Assembly: GCA_025232375.1 (NCBI GenBank)
Contig: CP060419.1
Span: forward strand, 1,735,001-1,799,000
Reading direction: 5' to 3'
Length of the DNA: 64,000 nucleotides
Source: Pseudoxanthomonas sp. NC8
Lineage (GTDB): Bacteria > Pseudomonadota > Gammaproteobacteria > Xanthomonadales > Xanthomonadaceae
This document shows, in pieces, positions 40,933-52,732 of this stretch. The notes below the pieces were generated by a model. The model did no database searches. It worked only from the letters and a program-made list of their open reading frames with translations, and had not been told where the DNA came from. Positions within the stretch are counted from its first letter, which is position 1. Each line of letters opens with the position of its first letter. Position numbers and translations under genes: made by a program.

Positions 40933-42148
40933 GTGACCGAAACCACCGACGCAGGCTCCGTGCCTACCGCGCAGACCTTCCGCGCCCTCGCCAGCCGCAT
41001 GCTCGAGGGCGTGCTGGTATACGACGCCGCCGGCACCGGGCTGCTCTACGCCAACCTGGCCGCGCAGGCGCTGTGCCGCGACTGCTACCCGCGCGACCTG
41101 TCCAGCGGCCTGACCTGGAACAGCTGCTGCCACAGGAGGCGGTGCCGCAGGCCCGCGCCAACGGCCGCTGGACCGGCCACCTGTCGTTCGGCCAGGACCT
41201 GATCCTCATGGTCCATGTCTACTTCACCGAGCACGACGGCGGCCATTTATGGTGCTGATGCAGGACCTCCAGCAGCTGCGCTTCTACGAGCAGGACCTGC
41301 TGCGCCGCCATGCCGAACTGAACGTGCGCCTGACCGCGGCGCAGGAGAAGCTGCTGCAGTCGGAGAAGCTGGCTTCGATCGGCCAGCTGGCCGCCGGCGT
41401 GGCCCACGAGATCAACAACCCCATCGGCTACGTCCACTCCAACCTCGGCAGCCTGCAGGAATACCTGCACAGCCTGTTCGCCCTGATCGACGCCTACGAG
41501 CGGGCGCTGCGCTCGCCCGACCCGCGGGCGATGATCCCGGAGATCGACCAGACCCGTTCGCGGCTGGATATCGACTTCATCAGCCGCGACCTGCCGCAGC
41601 TGATGACCGAGTCGCGCGAGGGCATCGAACGCGTCACCCGGATCGTGCGCGACCTGAAGGACTTCTCGCGCAGCGAGCGCGACGAGTCGTGGAAGCTGGT
41701 CGACCTGCACGCGGGCCTAGAGTCCACGCTCAACATCATCTGGAACGAGCTCAAGTACAACACCACCCTGGAGAAGCACTACGGCACGCTGCCGCTGGTG
41801 GAGTGCCTGCCGTCGGAGCTCAACCAGGTGTACATGAACATCCTGATCAACGCCGGTAAGGCGATCGGCGAGCGCGGCACCATCCGGGTCGAGACCGGCC
41901 ACGACGGCGACGAAGTCTGGGTCGAGATCGCCGACAGCGGGCCGGGCATGCCGGCGGAGGTGCAGCAGCGCATCTTCGACCCGTTCTTCACCACCAAGCC
42001 GGTGGGCAAGGGCACCGGACTGGGCCTGTCGATCTCCTACGGCATCGTCACCAAGCACCACGGCCGGATCGACGTGGACAGCCGGATCGGCGAGGGTTCG
42101 CGCTTCCGCATCGTGCTGCCGGTACGGCAACCGGTGCCGGCCGGCTGA
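40933..42148 (+). CDS. Soluble PAS-type sensor histidine kinase
   Basis: About 405 codons from GTG 40933. N-terminal PAS-like domain ([20 protein letters not shown]), HisKA with [20 protein letters not shown] (phospho-accepting His), and HATPase with [20 protein letters not shown] (the usual N box NAGQAI is altered by GGTAAGG), [18 protein letters not shown] and [20 protein letters not shown]. No membrane segment. Frame breaks near 41115 and 41248, the second at TTATGG standing for CCTGG. It follows flgN by 85 bp and converges with the EAL-receiver gene, its possible partner. Confidence 0.9.
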
Positions 42149-42178
42149 GCCCGTGCACGGGCGGCCGGCGCGGTCCGC

Positions 42179-43897
42179 TCACGCCACCGGCTGTCGCGAC
42201 CGGTGGGTGCGGAACGCCTGGCGGATGTGTTCGCGCAGTTCGTCGTCGTTCCACGGCTTGGTCAGGAAGCGGTAGATCGCGCCGCGGTTGATCGCGTCGG
42301 TCACCGTGGTAAGGTCGGTGTAGCCGGACAGGACCATGCGTACCGTGTCCGGGTAGAGCATCTTCACCCGGCCCAGGAACTCGGTGCCGCTCATGTCGGA
42401 CATGCGCTGGTCGGAGAGGATCACCTGGACCTCGTTGGTGGCCAGCAGGTCGAACGCGTCGCGCACGTCGCCGGCGGCCAGGATCCGGTAGCCGTCGCGG
42501 CGGAACAACCGCACCAGCGAGCGCAGCACGTTCTCCTCGTCGTCGACCAGCAGCAGGGTCTGGTCCTGCTTGCTGGCGGCGAACAGTTCCGGGCGCAGGT
42601 AGCGGCGGCGCAGGGCCATGCCGGCGGCCTCGGCCGGCATCGGCTCGCCGAACAGGTAGCCTGGAAGACGTCGCAGTCGCTGCGCCGCAACCAGCCCAGC
42701 TGCGCCTCGGTCTCGACCCCGTTGGCGATCACCTTCATGTTCAGCTGGTGGCCCATGGCGATGATCGCGCGCACGATCGCCGTCTCGCGCTCGCCGGCCG
42801 GCGAGCTGCGGATGAAGCTGCGGTCGATCTTGAGCTTGTCCACCGGATAGCGCACCAGCGCGCTGAGGCTCGAATCGCCGGTGCCGAAATTGTCCGGTAA
42901 GGCCCACGCCCTCGCGGCGCAGCGCGTAAGGCCTTCGTAGACCGGGGTGACGTTGGCGGTCAGCGCGCTTTCGTTGATCTCCAGCACCATAAGGCACTCG
43001 GACGGCACGCCGGCCCGGCGCAGCAGGGCCAGGACTTCCTCCGGGAACGCCTTGGCGCTGCAACTGCACCGTCGAGACGTTGACGGTGACGAACAGTTCG
43101 TCGAAGCCGGCTTCGCGCCACTGCCGGACCTGCTCGATCGCGTTCTCCGGGACCCAGCCACCGATCTGAACGATCACGCCCAGCCGCTCGGCGGTGGGCA
43201 TGAAGCGCTCCGGCACCAGCAGGCCCAGGCTCGGCGACTGCCAGCGCAGCAGCGCCTCCATGCCGACCACGCGACCGTCGCGGGCGCTGATCTCGGGCTG
43301 GAAGCGCAGCCGCAGTTCGCCGTTGGGGATCGCGTCGATGATCTGCCGCGCGATCACGCTTTCGTTGTGGAAGGTCTGCAGGCTCTGCCCGCCGTAGAAC
43401 TGGATGCGTTCGTCGCCATGGCTGGCATGGCGCACGGCGATCTCGGCCATGCGCAGCAGCGCGTCGGCGTCCTGGGCGTGGCCCGGGCACAGGCTCACGC
43501 CGAGCTTCACGGTCAGGAACAGCGTGTAGGGCAGCACGCTCAGCGGCAGCTCCGCCTCGCGCTGCAGCTCCGGGGCGATGTCGGTGGCGTCCTGGCTGCC
43601 GGGCACCAGCGGGATGGCGGCGATGAACTCGTCGCTGCCGTGCCGCCACAACCGGCCGCGGCCCTCCAGCGCCTCCTCCAGGCGGCGTGCCAGCAGGTCC
43701 AGCGCCAGGTCGCCCACGGCCACGCTCATGTTCTCGTTGACCGAGGCGAAGTGGTCGATGTCCAGGTGGACCAGCATCAGCGGCGTGCCGCCGGCCATGG
43801 CGTCCTCGACCATCGCCTGCAGCGCCTTGGTTGCCGGCGCCGATCCGTGCCGGTGCCCGTGCGGGACCGTGGTCGAAGGGGGCAGGTGCGTCGGCAT
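42179..43897 (-). CDS. GGDEF-EAL protein with C-terminal receiver domain
   Basis: About 573 codons. GGDEF domain with a degenerate active site (LWRHGSDEFIAAI instead of GGDEF), so probably no cyclase activity. EAL domain with VVGMEALLRWQSPSLGLLV and LMVLEINESALTANVTPVYE (EIxEx), suggesting an active c-di-GMP phosphodiesterase. C-terminal receiver LLLVDDEENVLRSLVRLFRR, with phospho-acceptor in VILSDQRMSDMSGTEF, then MVLSGYTDLTTVTDAINRGA. The receiver at the C-terminus is an unusual order. Breaks near 43065, 42895 and 42660. It starts 6 bp after the sensor kinase stop. Confidence 0.87.
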   Translation of the reverse strand: MPTHLPPSTTVPHGHRHGSAPATKALQAMVEDAMAGGTPLMLVHLDIDHFASVNENMSVAVGDLALDLLARRLEEALEGRGRLWRHGSDEFIAAIPLVPGSQDATDIAPELQREAELPLSVLPYTLFLTVKLGVSLCPGHAQDADALLRMAEIAVRHASHGDERIQFYGGQSLQTFHNESVIARQIIDAIPNGELRLRFQPEISARDGRVVGMEALLRWQSPSLGLLVPERFMPTAERLGVIVQIGGWVPENAIEQVRQWREAGFDELFVTVNVSTVQLQRQGVPGGSPGPAAPGRRAVRVPYGAGDQRKRADRQRHPGLRRPYALRREGVGLTGQFRHRRFEPQRAGALSGGQAQDRPQLHPQLAGRRARDGDRARDHRHGPPAEHEGDRQRGRDRGAAGLVAAQRLRRLPGYLFGEPMPAEAAGMALRRRYLRPELFAASKQDQTLLLVDDEENVLRSLVRLFRRDGYRILAAGDVRDAFDLLATNEVQVILSDQRMSDMSGTEFLGRVKMLYPDTVRMVLSGYTDLTTVTDAINRGAIYRFLTKPWNDDELREHIRQAFRTHRSRQPVA

Positions 43898-43902
43898 GGG
43901 CC

Positions 43903-46007
43903 TCAGTGCAGGGCGTGCTGCGCGTACGGCAGCTGCAGGTGGATGCGGGTGCCGCGGCCGGGCAGGGCGTCGATGCGCAGCTGGCCGCCGACGCTCTGCG
44001 CGCGCTCGCGCATGATCACAAGGCCCAGTCCGCTGGCGTCGGCGGGCTCGAAGCCGCGGCCGTCGTCCTCGATCCGCAGCTGCAGCCCGTCGTCGCCGCC
44101 GTCCTCCAGCGACAGCCTCACGGCGTGGGCCCGCGCGTGGCGGAGGATGTTGGTCAGGCCTTCCTGGGCGATGCGGAAGCAGGCCTGTTCGATCTCGCGT
44201 TCGGGGCGCTGCGGCAGCTCGTGGATATCGAGCTCGACCTGCAGCGGCGAGTTCCGCAGCAGGGCGCCGGCATGCCAGCGCAGCGCCGCCTCCAGGCCCA
44301 GCGCGTCCAGCTGCGGCGGGCGCAGCAGCATGGACAGGTTGCGCAGCTTGTCCAGGTCGCGTCTGCGGTGTCGGCCATGAACTGCAGGTCGTCCTGGCGT
44401 CGTGCCGGATCCGCTTCGCCCATGGCCGCGTGCGCGGACAGCTTCATCGCGGTGATCGCCTTGGCCGACGTCGTCATGCAGCTCGCGCGAGATCGCCCGG
44501 CGTTCGTCCTCCTGCGCGGTGAACAGCTGCCGGCCCATCGCCTGCAGTTCCTGGTTGCTGGCGGTAAGGGCGAAGCGCATGCGCTCCGGTTCGCTGAGGT
44601 CGCGCACGATCAGCAGCTTGCAATCCTGCCCGCCGTAGCGGGCGTCGCTGCACGACAGGGCGACGCGGAAGGCGCTGCCGTCGGCGCGGCGCATGCGTGG
44701 CGCCGGCTCCGGGCCTGGCCGGCGGCCTCCAGGAACGCGAGCAGGTCGGGGAGGTCGGCCTCCTCGACCAGGGCCGACAGCGCCTCGCCGAGCAGTTTTT
44801 CGCTCTGCCGCCCGAACATGCCCGCGCAGGCCGGGTTGGCGTAGATCACGTGTTCGCCGGACAGGATCATCACCGCGTCCGGCAGGATCCGCATCAGCTC
44901 GGCGAACTGCTGTTCGCGCTCGCCGAGCAGGCGCCGGGTCTGCTGCTCCTCGGTGACGTCCTGGGCGGTGCCGCGCAGGAGCCAGCGCCGGCCTTCCTCC
45001 ACCCGCTGCACGCGCAGCCGCAGCAGGCGTTCGCGTCCGGTACCGCCGATGAAGGGCAGCAGCACGTCCATCTTCTGCTGCTGGCCGCCGGCCAGTTCGC
45101 CAACCAGCTGGTCCAGCCGGGACTGGTTGGCGGGGTCGGCGGCCACCAGCACCTCGTCCAGGGCGCGATCGCGGTCGTCGCCGGGGGCAGGCCGAGCAGG
45201 TGCTGGAGGATCGGGCTGAAATGGCCGCGCCGGGTGCGTGCGTCGACCTCGAACGAGCCCAGCCGGGCCAGCCGCTGGGCTTCCTGCAGGCGCGACATGG
45301 CCTGCTCGCGCGAGCGCTGCGACTGCAGCTCGGCGGTGCGGTCGTAGACCACGACCAGGCTGGGTCCGTGGTTCGCCGCCCGAGACCAGTTCGGAACTGC
45401 GCATCTCCACGTCGCGGTGGCTGCCGTCGCTGGTGCGCAGGCGTTCCAGGCGCAGGTAGGGGCGCCCGGGCGCGGCGCGGATCTCGGCCACGCCGGCCTC
45501 GTAGTACTCGCGGCTCTCGGCCGGCCACAGCACGTGCATCTCCATCCCGCGCAGCTCGCCGCGGGACCAGCCGAGGAAGGCGCTGGCGGCCGGATTGGAA
45601 TCGATGATCCGCATCGTGGTAAGGTCGTAGGTCCACATCGGGCCGGGATTGGCCTCGAACATCTCCCGGTAGCGGGCCTCCGAACTGACGGTCCGCTGCT
45701 GCGCCTCGAGCAGGCGCTCCACCAGCGGGCGCAGCAGCAGGTACAGCAGCGCTCCGGTGCCGACCATGTAGGCGACGCCTTTCCAGCTCTGCACGCGGGT
45801 CAGGCTGCGGATATCGGTGAACAGCGCGGCGATGACCTGGTCGCTGAACAGGATCCAGCACACGCCAAGCAGCACGTAGAACAGGGCGATGCGCCAGACC
45901 AGCCCGCGCGCCTTCGCCGCGACCGGGATATAGTGCGGGTGCGGGCGGGTGTGGTGCGGGCATGTCCTGTCGAGGCATCGGCTTCCCCTGGCTGACCGCG
46001 CAAGCAT
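43903..46007 (-). CDS. Membrane PAS sensor histidine kinase (NarX/HisKA_3 type)
   Basis: About 701 codons. Two N-terminal membrane segments (LVWRIALFYVLLGVCWILFS; GVAYMVGTGALLYLLLRPLV) with a short loop. Then three PAS regions (MFEANPGPMWTYDLTTMRII; LARLGSFEVDARTRRGHF; ILPDAVMILSGEHVIYANPA). Dimerisation/phosphoacceptor helix with ERRAISRELHDDVGQ. HATPase with CFRIAQEGLTNILRHARAHA and LQLRIEDDGRGFEPADASGL. Breaks near 45375, 45190, 44700, 44465 and 44365. Start at ATG 46007 is a choice among several. Co-transcribed with the EAL-receiver gene. Confidence 0.85.
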
Positions 46008-46086
46008 ATCAGCGCGCTCCGCCGGGCTATGGACCATTCCGGCGCGCGCCGGCACTCAACAATCGGCCGGCGCAGCCGTTACTGGC

Positions 46087-48915
46087 ATGACGGCCCGCAA
46101 GGGGAACGCAAGGAGCACGGCTGTGGATCCGGGTGCAATCGCAAGCCTGATGCAGCACCCGATCGACAGCGCGCTGCTCGTGCTGGACCGTGACGGGATG
46201 CCGCTCGCGGCCAATCCGGCGGCGCAGGCGCTGGGTCTGCACGCGGCTGCGCGTTATGCGCCGCTGCTGCAGGACCTGCGCCAGATCTTAGCCGACGAGA
46301 CCCTGCCGACGGTCGCCTGCAGCCTGCCGGGTCCACAGCGCCGGCTGGACGGCTGGATGCGCGCGGTACGCGCGCCGGAGGGCGGCGTGCTTGCCTACAC
46401 CCTGGGCATTCCCGATCCGGAAGGCGCCTCGCGCTGGCAGGTCGCGCTGGACGGCGCCGGCCATGGCCTGTGGGACTGGGACATCGCCGCCAACCGCATC
46501 TTCCGCTCGGAAAGCTGGCTGGCCATGCTCGGCTACACCGCCGACGAAGCGCCGGACGTCAGCTGGAATCGGCCCTGGTGCTGGTCCATCCCGACGACAT
46601 CGAGCGCGTGCGCCGCAACCTGCACGAGCACCTGGACGGGCAGGCCGACGTCTATGTCGGCGAGCACCGCGTGCGCCATCGCGACGGCAGCTGGCGCTGG
46701 GTCCGCGACAGCGGCAGGGTGGTGGGCCTGGTCGGCCGACGGCCGGCCGCTGCGCATGGTCGGCACGCACACCGCGATCGAGGAACAGAAGCAGCTCGAG
46801 TCCGAGCTGCGCCGCCAGCAGGCGCTGCTGGAGGAGATCCAGCGCATCGCCGCGATGGTGCCGTGGTCCTGGGACCCGCGCAGCGACGAGGGCTGGTGGC
46901 CGGCCGACCTGTATCGCCTGACCGGCCATGCCTACCGGCCGCGGGATTCGGCGCGGGCCTGGCTGCGGCGCCTGCCGCGCCCGGCCGTGGTGGCGCTGCT
47001 GCGCGCCGCCTGGCGGCGGATGCGCCGCGACGGGCAGCCGGCGCGTTTCGACCTGGAGCTGCGGGACCCGCACGGCGCGCCCTTGCAGCTGCTGGCATGG
47101 GCGCGGCCGGAAATGGATGCCGACGGGCATATCGTGCGCGTGCTCGGTAAGGTCTGGGACGTGACCGCGCAGCGCCGCGCCGATGCGCTGCTGCGCTGGC
47201 GCACGGAACTGCTGGACCGGGTCTCGTCGCTGGGCCATATCGGCGGCTGCGAGATCGAGCCGCTCAGCCGGCGCGTGCAGTGGACCGAGGAATGCTGCCG
47301 GCTGCACGGCCTGCCGTCCGGGCCGTTGTCGCTGGACGATGCGCTGGCGCTGTACACCCGCGACTCGCGCCAGGCCTTCGAGGCCGCACTGGCGCGCCTG
47401 GCTGCCGGCGGTCCATCCGAGCGGCTGGAGCTGTGCTTCTACCGCAGCAGCGGCCAGCGCGTGTGGGTGCAGGTCCTGATCGAAATGGACAGCCGTCCGG
47501 GCTGGCCCCCCGCGCCTGGTGGCCCTGTTCCGCGACACCACCCGCGAGCGCGAGACCAGCGAGCGGATCGAACTGCTCTCGCACTATGACCTGCTCACGG
47601 GCCTGCCGAACCGGTCCCTGCTGCGCGCCCAGGCCGAAGAGGCCATTGCCGCAGCCCATGACGTTGCCGGACACAGCGGACTGGCCCTGTTGCTGGTCGA
47701 CCTGGATGGCTTCAAGAACATCAACGATTCGTTCGGCCATGCCGCCGGCGACGCCATGCTCAAGGCCGCGGCCGGGCGCATGCACCACGCGCTGGGCAAC
47801 GGCGAGCTGTTCGGCCGGCTGGGCGGGGATGAATTTTGGTGGTGCTGCGCGGCGTGGCCGACCCGGCGGCGGCCGAGGCGCTGGCCGGCCGGCTGATCGG
47901 CCTGCTGTCCGAGCCACTGTCCTTCGGCAGCGAACAGCTCAAGGTCGGCGCCAGCGCCGGCATCGCGCTGCTCGGCCGCGACGGCGACGCCTTCGACGGC
48001 CTGCTGCGTGCCGCCCACGCCGCGTTGCGCGCCGCGCGCGAGCGTGGCCGCAACAGCTGGCAGCTGCACAACGAGGACATCCAGCGGCAGAGCCGGCGGC
48101 GGCTGGAGATCGAGCATTCGCTGCGCGGCGCGCTGGAACGCGAGGAGTTCAGCCTGGTCTACCAGCCGCAGGTCAGCCTGCGCGAAGGTAAGGCGCCCGG
48201 GGTGGAGGCGCTGCTGCGCTGGCACCGTCCCGCCGGGCTGTGCCACCCCGGCGAATTCATCCCGGTCGCCGAGCAGTGCGGCGAGATCGTGCGCCTGGGC
48301 GAGTGGGTGGTCGCCGAGGCCTGCCGCCAGGCGGTGGCGTGGCACGCGGCCGGCCCGGATTTCGGCCGCATCGCGGTCAACGTCTCGGGCGTGCAGCTGC
48401 GCGACCGCGGCTTCGCCGAACGCGTGGTGGCGCAGTGCCAGCGCGCCGGCTGGCCGCCGGCCCGGCTCGAGCTGGAGCTGACCGAATCGGCCCTGATCCT
48501 CGACAGCGACAGCCTGCGCCACTGCTTCCAGGTATTCGAGCGGCATGGTGTGCAGCTGGCCGTCGACGACTTCGGCACCGGCTTTTCCAACCTGCAGTAC
48601 CTCAGCCGTTTTCCGGTGCAGCGCCTGAAGATCGACCGCAGTTTCGTCGCCGACATGCTGCGCGATTCCAACGCCGGCGAAGTGACCCGGGCGATCATCC
48701 ACCTCGGCCACGCGCTGGGCATGCGCGTGGTGGCCGAAGGCGTGGAAACCGTGGATGAACAGGCCCAGCTGGCCCGCTGGGGCTGCGACGAGATCCAGGG
48801 CTACCTCTACACCCGGCCCCTGCCGCCGCGCGAACTGGCCCAGTGGCTGCGCCAGCTTTCCGCCGAACCGGCCCCGGCCGGCTGGACGACGCGCGTGGTT
48901 TCGCACGGCCACTGA
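46087..48915 (+). CDS. PAS-GGDEF-EAL c-di-GMP turnover protein
   Basis: About 943 codons. N-terminal PAS region (MQHPIDSALLVLDRDGMPLA), PAS fold 2 (GLWDWDIAANRIFRSESWLA; HRVRHRDGSWRWVRDSGR) and further PAS-like parts. GGDEF with LTGLPNRSLLRAQAEEAIAA and intact FGRLGGDEF; EAL with PGVEALLRWHRPAGLCHPGE, LELELTESALILDSDSLRHC, VDDFGTGFSNLQYLSRFPVQ and VVAEGVETVDEQAQLARWGC. Both catalytic motifs look intact. No membrane segment. Breaks near 46570, 46735, 47510 and 47838. It diverges from the sensor kinase gene by 79 bp. Confidence 0.9.
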
Positions 48916-49568
48916 GGCCGGCGCGCCGCCTGGCGGCCATCCGATCCACTCCAGATCCACAGCCCGTCGCGGCTCCGCGGACGGCTGCGGCCGCGACCGG
49001 CAGCGGGAGCCATGCGCGCGGCGCGCCCGACCGGGCGCGCTGGCCTTACCGGTCCGTCGCAACGGGTCATCCGGCGCAGGTGCTCAGGTGCCGCATCCGC
49101 TGCGGGTGGCGATCCGGGATGCCCCGGGGCGGCGGGCGGGGCCTGCTGGCGTGCAAGCGCGTCCGTCCGTCCCGCAGAAGCCGGAATGCCGGCGTGGCCG
49201 GACCTGCGGGAAGCTGGCGCCCGCCGCGGGCGCGGGGCTACGTGGCCGCCGCGTCCAGGTCCCAGCCCAGGTAGGCCGCGAGCGGTCCGCCGTCGTCTTC
49301 GGCGACGCCGGCCAGCGGCCGGGCCTTAGTCGAGTTCCGAACAGGCCAGCTGTTCAAGCCGGAGCAGGACCGCGTGGTGCGGGGCAGGGCAGCCGCAGGC
49401 GCCGCGACCTGTGGTCGCCGTGGCCGCGGTGAGCAGCGTGGGTAAGGGCGCTGTCCACGTCCGTCGCGCGGGCGGCGGAAACGGCGAAGGCCCCGGCATC
49501 GAGCCGGGGCCCAGGGTGGGTGCTGCCGGTCCGGAGGGACCGGGAGGCCACCCGGGAACCGCTCCGGC
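48916..49568. other. Non-coding convergent interval with terminator hairpin
   Basis: About 650 bp between the convergent GGDEF-EAL and chemoreceptor genes. I find no protein I can support; open frames here have no recognisable motif. A strong GC hairpin GGCCCCGGC / GCCGGGGCC with a 5-base loop lies at 49489-49511, about 58 bp past the chemoreceptor stop, and probably ends that transcript. Confidence 0.6.
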
Positions 49569-50765
49569 TCAGAACAGTTCCACCGTGCCGGCGCCCATGC
49601 TCTGCTGCGCGACCGGCTTGTGCGGCGGGGTTTCCCATTCGCCGCGCAGGTCGCGCAGGCGCTGGCCCAGGCGCTGCAGGGCGCGCAGGAGGTCCTCGTC
49701 GCGCACGCCGTTGCTGCGGTGGAGCAGCTCCTGCAGGGCCAGCGCCTCGCGGTTGATCGCGTCCAGCCGGTCGAGGTGCACATGCGCGCCGCCCAGGCCC
49801 AGGTGGCGATGTCCTCGAACTGCAGGGCACGCACCGCCTCGGCGACGGAACCGTCGATGGCGCGGCCGCACTCGGAGATCTCGCGCATGCCGTCGCCCAG
49901 CGAGCTGTTGATCGCCGCCACGTTCTGCAGCATCTGCGCCGCCTCGGCACGCGCCTCGCGGGAGCGGTCCAGGTCGCGCGAGGCCATCTGGGTGACCGTC
50001 TCGCGGACCTTGTGGATGGCGTCCTTGGAGCTGTGCGCCAGCTTGCGGATCTGCTCGTTGAAGGTGGTCGAGCGCTCGGACAGGTTGCGTACCTCGTCGG
50101 CGACCACCGCGAAGCCGCGGCCGGCCTCGCCGGCGCGGGCGGCTTCGATGGCCGCGTTCAGCGCCAGCAGGTTGGTCTGGTCGGCGATCGACTTGACGTC
50201 CTCGAGCAGGGCGAAGATGCCGTCCAGGTGCTGCGCCATCTGGTCGATGTGCTGCACGGTGGCGGTGCTCTGCCCGGCGACCTGTTCCAGCGCCTCCACC
50301 AGCTGCTCCATGCGCGAGCTGGCGTGCTGGGCGAAGCGGGCGACGTCGACGCCGCCGGCGCCGTCCTTGGTCGGCGATGATCCGGGCCATGGCCGTGCCC
50401 TGCTGGCGCGACTTGCGGTTCATCGCGTCGAAGCTGCCGCCCAGGCCGGCGACGGCCTGGCGGATCAGTTCACGGGCGCGTTCGACCTCGTGGCGGGAGC
50501 CGTCGATCTCCTTGCCGACGAAGCTGCGCAGGTCGCCGAGCAGCTGTTCCTGCTCGCGGACCACGCGCTGGTGCTCGGGTGAAAGCGCCGCTCCGGCGGC
50601 GCCGCGCAACACCACCAGCCAGGCGGCGAAGCCGAACCAGCTGAGGGTCAGGGTGGTCAGGATCGCCCAACGTACCGGCGCGGGCCAGTCCAGGCCGACG
50701 GCGATGGGAGCGAGGAGGGTCAGCACCAGCGGTGCGGCCATGCGGATAAGCAATCTGGAGTCCAT
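49569..50765 (-). CDS. Methyl-accepting chemotaxis protein without a periplasmic sensor domain
   Basis: About 399 codons. Two membrane segments near residues 8-25 and 33-52 ([39 protein letters not shown]) separated by only a few residues. Then a cytoplasmic coiled-coil receptor with the conserved hairpin tip [20 protein letters not shown] and [20 protein letters not shown]. The sensor must be internal or carried by a partner. Breaks near 50365 and 49800. Transcribed from a sigma-28 promoter. Confidence 0.88.
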   Translation of the reverse strand: MDSRLLIRMAAPLVLTLLAPIAVGLDWPAPVRWAILTTLTLSWFGFAAWLVVLRGAAGAALSPEHQRVVREQEQLLGDLRSFVGKEIDGSRHEVERARELIRQAVAGLGGSFDAMNRKSRQQGTAMARIIADQGRRRRRRRRPLRPARQLAHGAAGGGAGTGRRAEHRHRAAHRPDGAAPGRHLRPARGRQVDRRPDQPAGAERGHRSRPRRRGRPRLRGGRRRGTQPVRALDHLQRADPQAGAQLQGRHPQGPRDGHPDGLARPGPLPRGACRGGADAAERGGDQQLAGRRHARDLRVRPRHRRFRRRGGACPAVRGHRHLGLGGAHVHLDRLDAINREALALQELLHRSNGVRDEDLLRALQRLGQRLRDLRGEWETPPHKPVAQQSMGAGTVELF

Positions 50766-50793
50766 GAGCGATCTCTGCGGAACCACGTTCGCA

Positions 50794-50820
50794 GTATCGG
50801 CCGCTGCCCGGAGTGCTTTA
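50794..50820 (-). promoter_or_regulatory. sigma-28 promoter of the chemoreceptor
   Basis: Minus strand -35 TAAAGCAC (50813-50820), 11-base spacer, -10 GCCGATAC (50794-50801), 29 bp upstream of the ATG. It places this receptor in the late flagellar class. Confidence 0.85.
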
Positions 50821-50854
50821 GGACCGGACCGGCGCGAGGCCGATCCGTTCATGT

Positions 50855-51466
50855 TCAGCGCAGCTGCCGTCCGACCGCTTCGACCATGGCGCGGCGGGCC
50901 AGCAGGAAATGCCACTGGCTGCCCCCAGCTGGCGCCACAGCATCGCCGAGCGCACCGCGGCGAGCAGCAGCGCACGGATCTCCGAAACCACTCCGGTATA
51001 GCCCAGGTAGTGCGGATTGCCCTGGACCATGATCCGCGGCCGCAGGTGGCTGATGGTGTCGGCGTAGAGCCCGCCCAGCGAGGCCAGCACGTCCGGATGG
51101 ACGGCGCCCATGGATTCGGCCGTCGGGGCGATCGAGGCGATGCCGTTGCCGACCGCGGCCAGGGTGTTGGGCTCACCGGAGAAACGGCGCTCGAGCTGGA
51201 GGGTGGCTAAGGCCCAGCCGCGGCAGCAGCGGGTCGTCGGCGCGGTTGCCTGGGTAAGCGGCAAGGGCGCGCAGCCCCGGTTCCAGTGCGCGCGCACCGC
51301 CGTAAACCTGGGCGGGCGTGTCGGCATCGATGCGGAAGACGCTGTCCAGCACCGGTCGCGCGGCGCCGGTTTCGCTCTGTCCGCTCTCGGCGATGCGGCG
51401 CACCTGCTGCAGCGCCTGGGCCAGTCCGGCCAAAGCCAGCACGCGGTCGTCGTAGGAATAGCTCAT
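50855..51466 (-). CDS. hflD: HflD-family protein
   Basis: About 204 codons. [82 protein letters not shown], ending [16 protein letters not shown]. These match HflD, which is normally paired with mnmA as here. The E. coli protein sequesters lambda CII; the wider role is unclear. Breaks near 51212 and 50925. The sigma-28 promoter of the chemoreceptor lies past its stop. Confidence 0.9.
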
Positions 51467-51600
51467 GCGCGGCATTCTAACCGCCGCAGGCGCAAAGGCC
51501 GGCGCACGGCAGCTTTTCGTCGCACCGTCCGGGTCCGGCCTTAGCGAAGGCGCGGGTGTGGGGCAGGCGCGCATCCGCCCGCGATGGCGGCGACCGGAGG

Positions 51601-52704
51601 CTATCCGCCGGGGGACGGGGCGTCGGTGCTCTCGATCACCGCACCACCCATAAGGCAGGCTTGGCCGTCGTAGAGCACCAGCGACTGTCCCGGCGTTGCC
51701 GCACGCTGCGCGCGTTCGAAGCGCACCGACACGGTGCCGTCATCGTTGACCTGCACGCGGCAAGGCTCTTCCTGCTGGCGGTAGCGCACCCTGGGCGGTG
51801 CAGTCGAACGCGCCGGCCGGCGGCGCGCCTTCGATCCAGTGCATGGCCTCGCTGCGCAGCCGCTGCGAGAGCAGCCAGGGGCTGTCGCGGTCCTGGTCCA
51901 CGTACAGGATGTTGCGCGCCACGTCCTTGCCGACCACGTACCACGGCGCGGCGGCCCGGCCGCGCACGCCGCCGATGTTCAGTCCCTCGCGCTGGCCGAG
52001 GGTGAAGTAGAAGACACCCGGGTGGGTACCGATCTCCACGCCCTGCGGGTCTCGGATCGCGCCGGCCCGTGCCGGCAGGTAGCGGCCGAGGAATTCGCGG
52101 AAGTCGCGCTCGCCGATGAAGCAGATGCCGGTCGAATCCTTCTTCGCGTGGGTCGGCAGGCCCGCCTCGCGGGCGATCTGCCGCACCTGCGCCTTGGGCA
52201 GGTGGCCGATCGGGAACACGGTGGCCGACAGCTGCGCCTTACCGAGCTGGTGCAGGAAGTAGCTCTGGTCCTTGTCGCGGTCGGCGCCGCGCAGCAGGCG
52301 CCAACGCCCGCCATCGTGCGCCACCTGCGCGTAGTGGCCGGTGGCGATGCGTTCGGCGCCCAGTTCGCGGGCCGCGTCGAGGAAGTGCTTGAACTTGACC
52401 TCGCGGTTGCACAGCACGTCCGGATTTGGCGTGCGCCCGGCCGCGTACTCGGCCAGGAAATGCTCGAACACGCCGGCCCAGTACTCCTTTGCGAAGTCGC
52501 GGAAGTGGAACGGGACGCCGATCCGGCCGCACACCGCGACCGCGTCGCGGCGGTCTTCCTCGGCGCGGCATTCGCCACTGCCGTCGTCGTCCCAGTTCTG
52601 CATGAACAGCCCGGCCAGCGGCTCACCGGCCTGCGCCAGCAACCACGCGGCGACCGAAGAATCGACGCCGCCAGATACGCCGACGACGGTGCGGGGGCGT
52701 TCAT
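51601..52704 (-). CDS. mnmA: MnmA, tRNA 2-thiouridylase
   Basis: Thiolates U34 of Glu/Lys/Gln tRNAs. P-loop [79 protein letters not shown] (usual HQLGQ; GGTAAGG site) and the catalytic Cys in [12 protein letters not shown]. About 368 codons. Start taken at ATG 52704, assuming one C is missing from the following C run so that [13 protein letters not shown] is in frame. Second break near 51790. Confidence 0.93.
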
Positions 52705-52732
52705 CGCCGCGGCCACCGGCAGGCGGGGGCGG

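Noticed and set aside
48916..49568. Small genes in the convergent gap after the GGDEF-EAL gene
   Set aside because: Several open frames exist, one minus-strand frame ending [10 protein letters not shown], but none has a ribosome site, motif or clear codon pattern that I could defend.
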